Assembly: GCA_030830245.1 (NCBI GenBank) | Contig: JAURNJ010000079.1 | Coordinates: forward strand, 1 to 9,205 | Direction of reading: 5' to 3' | DNA: 9,205 nucleotides | Source of the DNA: Novosphingobium sp. | GTDB taxonomy: Bacteria; Pseudomonadota; Alphaproteobacteria; Sphingomonadales; Sphingomonadaceae | Part shown: positions 1 to 6,800 of the stretch, piece by piece | Layout of the letters: each line of letters starts with the position of its first letter | Numbering within the stretch: the first letter of the stretch is position 1 | Translations under genes and position numbers: made by a program | The notes under the pieces: model-generated | Databases searched by the model: none | What the model was told of the DNA's origin: nothing | The model's input: the letters and a program-made list of their open reading frames with translations, nothing else

Positions 1-459
1 ATCATAGGCTTCCCGGGGGAGACTGCGGCCTCGGTCCAGAACACCCTCGACTTTATCGAGGAGACCGCGCCCACCTTTTTCGCGGTCGAGAGCTATTTCC
101 ACGATCCGAAGGTCCCGGTGCAGGAGCGCGCCGCCGAATTCGGTTTGCAGGGCGCCGCCTACAACTGGAGTCACAACACCATGACCTGGCAGGAAGCCAG
201 CGAGCATGTCGATCATATCTACCGCAACGTCAAGAATTCGGTCCTGCTCCCGCTCTATGGCGTAGACATGTGGTCCGTGCCCTATTTCCTGGCCAATGGA
301 ATCACGCGGCAGCAGCTGATCGAGTTCCTGCGGATAGCCCAGACAATGGTAATCCGCTCCTTCGATGAGGAGCGGCCGAACTACGATCGTGAATGGTCGC
401 TGCTGCGCGGCGTATTTCAGCCAACAAGCGCAGCGCTCGTCGATGCGCGTAGCGCCTGA
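1..459 (+). CDS. B12-type radical SAM protein, C-terminal part (PhpK-like methyltransferase family), 5' end missing
   Basis: Open from the first base in frame 1 to TGA at 457-459, giving 152 visible residues; the start lies left of the window. The fragment opens with the GFPGET segment (residues 3-8) typical of the late radical-SAM barrel in cobalamin-binding radical SAM enzymes. It is followed by an NT..FI.E pattern, a Y.HDPKVPV stretch and W.HNTM (about residues 55-60), which I recognise from the C-terminal part of PhpK-like and related B12 radical SAM methyltransferases. The CxxxCxxC cluster motif and the B12-binding domain would lie upstream and cannot be checked. Family members methylate unactivated carbon or phosphinate phosphorus using SAM and methylcobalamin. 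With no phosphonate genes in view, C-methylation of the peptide or of a building block is the likelier role, but this is inference. It ends 19 bases before the glycosyltransferase start, so the two are probably co-transcribed. Confidence 0.75.
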   Translation: MIGFPGETAASVQNTLDFIEETAPTFFAVESYFHDPKVPVQERAAEFGLQGAAYNWSHNTMTWQEASEHVDHIYRNVKNSVLLPLYGVDMWSVPYFLANGITRQQLIEFLRIAQTMVIRSFDEERPNYDREWSLLRGVFQPTSAALVDARSA

Positions 460-465
460 GTCTTC

Positions 466-469
466 GGAG
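466..469 (+). promoter_or_regulatory. Ribosome binding site (GGAG) that fixes the glycosyltransferase start at 479
   Basis: GGAG lies 9 bases before ATG 479. The earlier in-frame ATGs at 365 and 443 have no comparable site, and they would add residues that do not fit the family's N-terminus. Confidence 0.65.
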
Positions 470-478
470 CCGAAACGG

Positions 479-1747
479 ATGGCAAAGGGCGTGTTCATGA
501 ACGTTTGTGGCGGCGGCCACGTCATCGCCACCTACGGCATGGTGGCAGAGCTGGTGCGGCGCGGCGACGAGATCGTCTATTTCGAAACTGAGCGCTATTG
601 CGGCGAGATTGAAGCGCTCGGCGCGTCGTTTCGAGCTTATCCAGACGTGCCCGGGCCATACTTCGGCTCGATGGCGAACTGGCGGTTCCATCACGAGCTC
701 GATCTACCGACCGCAATGTGCTGGTGGACGCTGGCCTGGTTTCCGGAACTGCTCGATCGTGTCGCCGCCGAACGGCCGGATTACATCGTCCACGATTCTC
801 TCTGCCTCTGGGGAAAGATGATCGCGGCGCGGCTTGGCGTTCCCGCGATCACCTCGGTGCATACCCCCGCTTTAAACTGGCGCTTGCAACTTCGGTGCGG
901 GACGTTCTGGCGCGACCTGCCGCAGATGGCCGTACGCGGCGCCAAGCCCTATTTCGGCTTTCGCCGCCTCGCTAACGAGCTTCAGCGCCGCCACGGGACG
1001 GCAGTCTCGGCGATCGAGACGTATACCAACCCCCAGCCTGTCAATATCTGCCATACTCCACGCGAGTTGCAACCGCACGAGCATCTGTTCGATGACAGCT
1101 ACCACTTCGTCGGCTCAGTCCATCACCGACCGCCCCAGGAGAGCCCGGGCTTTGATATGAGCCGGCTAGACGACAACATTCTCTATATCGGTTTCGGCAC
1201 CATCTGCGATCCTGGGCCCGACTTCTTCCGAAATTGCTTGACCGCTTTCGCCGACCTCGGCCTACAAGTCGTGATGCTGCTCTCGGCCAGCACCAAGCCG
1301 GAAGATCTCGGAGAAGTACCCGACAATTTCATCGTCTGGAGCATTGATCGCGATGGCCTGCTGCCCCAGCTCGACATCTTGCCGCGCGCGAGACTGTTTG
1401 TCATGAACGGCGGCATGGGAGGGGCCCGCGAGGGCTCATGGTTCGGCATTCCGATGCTGGCGATCCCGACAACTTTCGAGACCGATATCATCTCAACCCG
1501 GCTTCAGAGTCAGGGCGCCGGCCTCCGCTGCAGCGTTGACGCCTCCCCGGCCGCGCTGCGCGCCGCCGCGAAGCGGCTGCTGTCGGACCCGAGTTTTGCG
1601 CGTCACAGCGCCCGAATCGGCGATGCCTGCCGCCGTGCTGGCGGCGCTACCCGCGCCGCCGATCTCATCCAGGATCACGTCGCGAAAGCAAGGCATACTC
1701 AGGTCGCGACATCGCTCATAAGCCGGATAGCGGGCAATAATCCATGA
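479..1747 (+). CDS. GT1 family glycosyltransferase (MGT/UGT-like, GT-B fold)
   Basis: A cytosolic GT-B enzyme of 422 residues, normal for the macrolide-glycosyltransferase class, which moves a sugar from a nucleotide donor to a small-molecule hydroxyl. Start 479 places the first beta-strand and the GGGH segment (residues 11-14) right at the N-terminus, as in the family. H14 corresponds to the usual catalytic base, and D106 in IVHDS to its partner. The C-terminal domain starts near IGFGT (237-241). The donor-binding region runs about 308-350, with NGGMGG at 310-315, E318 and P325. Two normally conserved features are altered: the donor-site His of HxGxG is Asn (N310), and the D/E-Q pair after it reads E334-T335. 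The enzyme may therefore use an unusual donor or bind the diphosphate differently; loss of activity is possible but the gene is intact. The stop overlaps the start of the epimerase gene, suggesting the two supply and use the same sugar. Acceptor and sugar are unknown. Confidence 0.88.
   Translation: MAKGVFMNVCGGGHVIATYGMVAELVRRGDEIVYFETERYCGEIEALGASFRAYPDVPGPYFGSMANWRFHHELDLPTAMCWWTLAWFPELLDRVAAERPDYIVHDSLCLWGKMIAARLGVPAITSVHTPALNWRLQLRCGTFWRDLPQMAVRGAKPYFGFRRLANELQRRHGTAVSAIETYTNPQPVNICHTPRELQPHEHLFDDSYHFVGSVHHRPPQESPGFDMSRLDDNILYIGFGTICDPGPDFFRNCLTAFADLGLQVVMLLSASTKPEDLGEVPDNFIVWSIDRDGLLPQLDILPRARLFVMNGGMGGAREGSWFGIPMLAIPTTFETDIISTRLQSQGAGLRCSVDASPAALRAAAKRLLSDPSFARHSARIGDACRRAGGATRAADLIQDHVAKARHTQVATSLISRIAGNNP
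1744..1747 (+). other. ATGA stop/start overlap (translational coupling)
   Basis: The ATG of the epimerase (1744-1746) overlaps the TGA of the glycosyltransferase (1745-1747). Only weak Shine-Dalgarno-like bases (GCGGG around 1730-1734) precede it, so translation of the epimerase probably depends on ribosomes finishing the glycosyltransferase. Confidence 0.8.
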
Positions 1748-2748
1748 AGATATTTATCAGCGGCATCGCGGGCTTCCTCGGTAGTCACCTGGCGGACTAC
1801 TTCATGCAGCTCGGCCACGAGGTATGCGGCAACGACTCGCTGATTGGCGGCTACCTCGAGAACGTCCCTGACGGCGCAGAGTTTCACCAGATTGATTGCA
1901 CCTACCTGAACTCAATGGTCAAACTGACCAAAGGCTGCGATATCATTATCCACGCGGCCTGCACGGCCTATGAGGGGCTGTCGGTGTTCTCGCCGCACCT
2001 CGTGACACAGAATACGTTCCAGATCACATCGACGATGCTGAGCGCCGCGATCCAGAACAACGTGAAGCGCTTCGTCTACTGCTCGAGCATGGCGCGCTAT
2101 GGAGCCCAAGACACGCTGCCGTTCACTGAAGACATGGTGTGCCGACCACAGGACCCCTATGGCATAGCAAAATACGCGGCGGAAATGCTGGTCGCTTCGC
2201 TGTGCCGCACACATGGTCTCGAACACGTCATTTGCGTGCCGCATAATATCATCGGCGCGCGGCAGAAATTCAACGACCCCTATCGCAACGTCGCCGCAAT
2301 CATGACCAACCTCATGTTGCAGAAGCGACAGCCTATCATTTATGGCGACGGAACCCAGAAGCGATGCTTCTCCTTCGTCCAAGATTGCGTCTACTGCATC
2401 GGCCAGGCGGCTCTACGCGACGATGTCGTCGGAGAGACCTTCAACATCGGACCGGACACCGAGTTCATCTCCATCAATGAGCTGGCTGCGACCCTCGCCG
2501 ATATTCTCGATTTCGATCTGGACCCGATTTATCTGCCCGACCGCCCGCAAGAGGTGCGCTTCGCCACCTGCTCCGCCGACAAGGCGCGTCGCATGCTCGG
2601 CTACAAGGCCAACGTGACGCTCCGCGAGGGACTCATGGATCTCGTCGATTTTATCCGCCGCCTCGGCACGCGAAAATTCCGCTATCACCTCGACGTCGAG
2701 ATAGTCAACGAAAAGACGCCGCGATCCTGGACTGATCGGATGTTCTAG
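1744..2748 (+). CDS. NAD-dependent sugar-nucleotide epimerase/dehydratase (extended SDR, UDP-glucose 4-epimerase-like)
   Basis: A 334-residue extended short-chain dehydrogenase, full length for GalE-like enzymes. The Rossmann motif GxxGxxG is at residues 7-13 (GIAGFLG). D31 after the second strand indicates NAD(H) use. The active site has S114/S115 in CSSMARYG and the YxxxK pair Y139/K143 in DPYGIAK. The C-terminal substrate domain has the usual YGDGTQKR segment (200-207), the position where family members read GDGxQxRDF. The YEGLSVFSP segment (76-84) and the HNIIGARQK segment recall a subgroup often annotated as UDP-glucose 4-epimerase in polysaccharide clusters. The expected reaction is C4 epimerization of a UDP-hexose, though a 4,6-dehydratase or another SDR chemistry cannot be excluded. 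Being coupled to the glycosyltransferase, it most likely makes that enzyme's donor sugar. The last 20 or so residues are charged and not family-typical. Confidence 0.87.
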   Translation: MKIFISGIAGFLGSHLADYFMQLGHEVCGNDSLIGGYLENVPDGAEFHQIDCTYLNSMVKLTKGCDIIIHAACTAYEGLSVFSPHLVTQNTFQITSTMLSAAIQNNVKRFVYCSSMARYGAQDTLPFTEDMVCRPQDPYGIAKYAAEMLVASLCRTHGLEHVICVPHNIIGARQKFNDPYRNVAAIMTNLMLQKRQPIIYGDGTQKRCFSFVQDCVYCIGQAALRDDVVGETFNIGPDTEFISINELAATLADILDFDLDPIYLPDRPQEVRFATCSADKARRMLGYKANVTLREGLMDLVDFIRRLGTRKFRYHLDVEIVNEKTPRSWTDRMF

Positions 2749-2854
2749 CTGCGTCGGCACGCGCTGCTACAGGGATTTCCGAACGGACCTGGACTTCGGC
2801 GCAACGACGGGAGCCACCATCATTTCGACGATCATACAGCTCATTGCCGGCAAC

Positions 2855-2859
2855 AGGAG
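2855..2859 (+). promoter_or_regulatory. Ribosome binding site (AGGAG) for the JmjC hydroxylase
   Basis: AGGAG lies 9 bases before ATG 2869 and is the strongest Shine-Dalgarno site in the window. The 120-base gap before this gene (2749-2868) is the longest non-coding stretch present. I see no convincing -35/-10 pair or terminator in it, so read-through from the upstream genes is the simplest reading, but an internal promoter cannot be excluded. Confidence 0.7.
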
Positions 2860-2868
2860 ATATCAGCG

Positions 2869-3792
2869 ATGCTACATCGGGTCGAAGGGTCGAAGCATCT
2901 CTCACGCTCCGAGATCCCGCGCGTCCGCGGCGCCGACATCGGGCCTGCTCTAGCTTTACATCGCGCTCGAAAGCAACCCTTGATCCTCGAAGGCGTCGGC
3001 GCCGAGTGGCGTGCCGTGAAGTTATGGTCATCGGCGTATCTCGCCGAGATCGCCGGCGACGTTGAGGTCAGAGCCAGCGTCGGACTGCCGGATACCGAGG
3101 TGCCCTACTCTCTGTACGACAAGGACTACAGGCGCACGATGACCGTCCGCGCATTCGTGGAGTTGATGGGCAGCGGAGACCGTTGCTATATCGACCAGCT
3201 CCCGGTCGAACGCTTGCCCGGACTCACGCAGGACTTCGACTTCTCCGCGCTCGCATCGGGCAAAAAGGCCGTGAGCATCTGGATCGGCGCTAACACCCGC
3301 TCAGGGCTGCACTTCGACTATGCCGATAACCTATTTGCCCAGCTACACGGCAGCAAGCGCGTGCTGATGGCCGCGCCAGAGGAGGCCTACAATCTCCACC
3401 CGATTCCGGACTCCCATACAAAGAGCCAGGTCGCTCCGGAGCATCCGGATTTTGCTTTGTATCCACGCTTCGCGCGCGCGGCCATGATTCAGGGACTGCT
3501 CGAGCCTGGCGATGTCCTTTTCATTCCTAGCGGCTGGTGGCATTACCTCGCCTCATCCGAGAGCTCGATTTCTCTGTCCTACTGGCATGGGGAACCGCTA
3601 GGACCGCGTCACGACATCAAGGTGATGATGCGCATGCGCAGCCCCGTCGCCTGGGCCATGCTGGTGCGCGACTTCTTCTGGCACGGCTTGATGGCCCGCC
3701 CACGCACCAGCCGGCTGTACAGCCCGCCGTCGACCGGCCAGATGCTGTACCATCTGGTCTCGTCCATCTTCGCACGCAGCAAAAGGCACTGA
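2869..3792 (+). CDS. JmjC/cupin-8 Fe(II)/2-oxoglutarate-dependent hydroxylase (FIH-like)
   Basis: A 307-residue double-stranded beta-helix oxygenase. The iron facial triad is visible as H148 and D150 in LHFDYADN and H225 in GWWHYL. The 2-oxoglutarate site has K163 in GSKR and S145, at the places of Lys214 and Thr196 of human FIH. The block around residues 186-201 (SQVAPEHPDF then PRF) also parallels FIH, and GDVLFIP (214-220) is the classic strand before the last His. All cofactor residues are present, so it should be active, coupling 2-oxoglutarate decarboxylation to hydroxylation of an unactivated C-H. No signal peptide; cytosolic. The tail after residue 245 is basic and rich in Met/Arg, and its function is unclear. 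In this context the substrate is probably an amino acid, a carrier-bound residue or the peptide itself; the residue hydroxylated is not readable from sequence. Last of the plus-strand genes, facing the NRPS. Confidence 0.88.
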   Translation: MLHRVEGSKHLSRSEIPRVRGADIGPALALHRARKQPLILEGVGAEWRAVKLWSSAYLAEIAGDVEVRASVGLPDTEVPYSLYDKDYRRTMTVRAFVELMGSGDRCYIDQLPVERLPGLTQDFDFSALASGKKAVSIWIGANTRSGLHFDYADNLFAQLHGSKRVLMAAPEEAYNLHPIPDSHTKSQVAPEHPDFALYPRFARAAMIQGLLEPGDVLFIPSGWWHYLASSESSISLSYWHGEPLGPRHDIKVMMRMRSPVAWAMLVRDFFWHGLMARPRTSRLYSPPSTGQMLYHLVSSIFARSKRH

Positions 3793-3819
3793 CGGCCAGC
3801 CGGCGCTCGCCGATCCGTC
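3793..3819. other. 27-base spacer between convergent stops
   Basis: The hydroxylase TGA (3790-3792) and the NRPS TGA (complement of 3820-3822) face each other. The spacer contains only a 4-bp GC stem with a tetraloop (CGGC-GCTC-GCCG, 3801-3812) and no T-run, so no real terminator is visible. Confidence 0.7.
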
Positions 3820-6800
3820 TCACGCCTTTGCCAGCGAACTCGGAGTCGCCGCGCCGCCGACGCAACCCTGCAGGATCAGGCCAGCCATAGCTGGCGCGTG
3901 ATCGACGCCAAGCAGCGACATGTGGTCGCCCGGCGCCTGCACTACATGCACGCGGCCTTGCGTCAGCGTACCCCATCCCAACAAATGATCCGACGGATGG
4001 GCTTGCGCCAGCTCTCTGGTCGCGAAAACGTGGATGTCGGCACGACAAGGCCGTGGCTGGAACGCAGCGATCGCGCGCATGTTCGCCTTGTAGACATTCA
4101 ACAGGCCGCTAACTTCGGCAGCCCTGGCGTTAGACGGCAACAGGAGCCGTTGCTTCATGCGTCTGACGATCAGATCGATGCGTTCATCTGCGGTCAAAAT
4201 GCGAAGTTCCTCGGCGGAGATATCCAACGCCCGCCCATGGAAGAGCTCGATCTGCCGAAGGAGTTGCGCCAGCACCTCGTGCTCCTCCTCGTCGAGGAGC
4301 CTCGTCCAGTTCAGGTCGGTCTCGGATCCGGGAACGTCCATGACGCCAAGAAAGTCTACATCCGTCCCGGATTCGCCCAATTGCCGGGCCATCTCCTGCG
4401 CCACGCGCCCTCCCAACGAATGCCCGGCGAGCCGGTAAGGCCCCTGCGGCTGCACGACCCTGATCGCATTCAGGTAATGCGCCGCCATGCTCTCGATGCA
4501 AGTTAACGGCGCTTCGGAGCCATCGATCCCAACCGACTGCAATCCAACGACCGGCAGCCCGCCAGTTCCGAGATGCCGCGCCAGCCGCAAGTACGACATT
4601 ACATTGCCGCCAGCCTGATGAACGAGGAACAGCGGTCGATCGTCGCTAGACGACGACAGCGGCACCAGCACGCCGGTCAGTTTCTGCTCCGATGCGGCCT
4701 GGGCGCCTACAGTATGCGGAGGGCCCGCGCTGATCATCTCGGCCAAACGCGCCACTGTCCCGCTCGAAAACAGCGCGGCAAGCGGCGTGTCGCGGCCGAG
4801 TCTGCGGCGAATTTCAGCGATCAGCTCTATAGCGAGCAGGGAGTGGCCGCCCAACTCGAAGAAATCATCGTCAACACCGATTTGATCATGACCGAGCACA
4901 TCCTCCCATACTCGCGCCAGCTCGAGTTCGAGACGATTACGCGGCAACGCCTGCGCGTCACGGCGCGGCAGGATTGATGACGTCTTGAACTGCGCGAGGT
5001 CGACTTTGCCGCCCGCGGCGCGCGGCAGCTGATCATGCCAGACGAATCTCGCCGGCACGAGATGAGCGGGAACTCGTTCCGCAAGCCAGGCGCGCAGGCC
5101 GGCCTCGGCGTCTTCGCGCCCAGGCATTGGCACTGCATGGGCGATGAGCTGTAGTCGCTCTCGGGCGTCGCGCGCGGTCGCCACCACTACCTCGCGGATC
5201 CATTCCGACTGCAAGAGCAGCGCTTCCACCTCGCCAGGCTCGACGCGGAAGCCCCGCACCTTTATCTGCCGGTCGATGCGGCCAGACAGACTGATTTCTC
5301 CAGAAGCCATGAATCGCGCTCGATCGCCGCTGCGATAGCAGCGCGCGCCGGCCTCGTTGGATTGTGGATCCGGCACGAAGCTCTCGGCTGTCTGTCCCGG
5401 CCGGCCCGCATAGCCAAGAGCAACTCCGGTTCCGCCTATGCACACTTCTCCAGCGGCGCCAAGGGGCGCCGGTTGTCCCGTGGCATCGGCGATCCAGACT
5501 CGAACGCCCGGAATCGGCCTGCCTATCGAAACATCGCTGTCGTCGGCGGCGCCTGCATACGCAACCGGCCATAGTTTGACCGTGCACCAGACGGACGCTT
5601 CGCTCGGACCATATTCGTTCGCCAGCCTTGTATCCGGCAAGGCTTGGCGGTGACGCCGGACCAGCCGCGACGGACAGTCCTCTCCGGCGACGATGATCGT
5701 GCGGAGCATGTCCAGCTCACCGTCAGCAGCAACGTCGAGCAGCGCCATGTACAGCGCGGGTAGCATCAGCGACTGCTTCGCGCACTCGCGCTGCAGAACG
5801 GACTTGAGCTGAAGCGGATCACGTTCAGCGCCTGGCGGTGGCAGCACCAGAACGCCGCCGGCGGAAAGCGAACCGAAAATGCCGGCCACCGACGAGTCGA
5901 ATGCAAACGACGAAGCCAGGACGAACCGCGGCCGAGCCTCATCGTAAACGGCCAGTCGCGCGGCCGTCGATACCGCAAGATTGCCCCGGGACACCATCAC
6001 GCCCTTGGGCGTTCCAGTCGAGCCGGAGGTGTAGATGATGTAAGCGAGGCAGTTGGGGGGCGTCTGCTCGGGACATTGTTGGTCGCCGGGGACGAGATCG
6101 GCGAGAGAAAGCACCAGCGGAGACGATGTCATTTGCGACGTGACATGGTTCAACGTGTCGCTGGACCGCGCCAGGATCAGGCGGACGCCACTGTCCTTTA
6201 TAGTGAAGGCGAGGCGCTCGGCGGGATAGCCCGGATCGAGCGGAACATATGCGGCGCCGGCATGCATGATGCCAAGCAGCGCGACGATCATCTCCGGACA
6301 GCGCTCGAACGCTGCGCCGACGCGGTCGCCGACTTGCACGCCGGTCGCGCGCAGCCCCGATCCTGTGCGCCGAACGCGCCGCGCCAGCTCCCGATAGGAA
6401 AGCGCGCCATCCTCCCAAGCCAGTGCGACGGCGTCTGGCTGCTCGATAGCTTGATCAAGTATCTGCTCGAGCACGTCACGGGCGGGGTTCGCCAGCGGCA
6501 CACTGCGCTCGCAGGCGCGCCGACGCGAGAGTTCCGCCTCGGACTCCAGCGCCAGCTGGGATAAGCGCGCCTGCTGGTTCTCAACCAAAGCCACGCAGCC
6601 AAGGACGAACCGTGACGCGATTTGCTCGACCGTCGCGCGTTCAAGAAGATCCGCATTGTATTCGATCGCGCAATCGAGCGCCCCGGACGACGGCGCAACC
6701 TGCAGCGTCAGATCGAACTTGCTGACGCCCATCTCGATTTCTTCCGCCTCGATCGAAATACCGGGCAGCGACAACGGCCCACCGGGCGGATTCTGCAGCA

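Noticed and set aside
365..478. Longer N-terminus for the glycosyltransferase from ATG 365 or 443
   Set aside because: It would overlap the radical-SAM gene, lacks a Shine-Dalgarno site and adds Arg/Cys-rich residues foreign to the family. ATG 479 has GGAG at a 9-base spacing.
2778..2787. Inverted repeat TCCG-AA-CGGA in the 120-base gap as an operator or terminator
   Set aside because: A four-base stem with a two-base loop is too small to support, and no promoter elements flank it convincingly.
3801..3812. Possible hairpin terminator between the convergent genes
   Set aside because: Only a 4-bp stem and no U-tract; expected by chance in GC-rich DNA.
3898..4506. 202-codon plus-strand open frame opposite the NRPS thioesterase region, and similar ones at 7072-7500 and 7820-8353
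   Set aside because: They are antisense shadows of a GC-rich coding region. The NRPS frame explains the DNA fully and the translated products show no recognisable domain.
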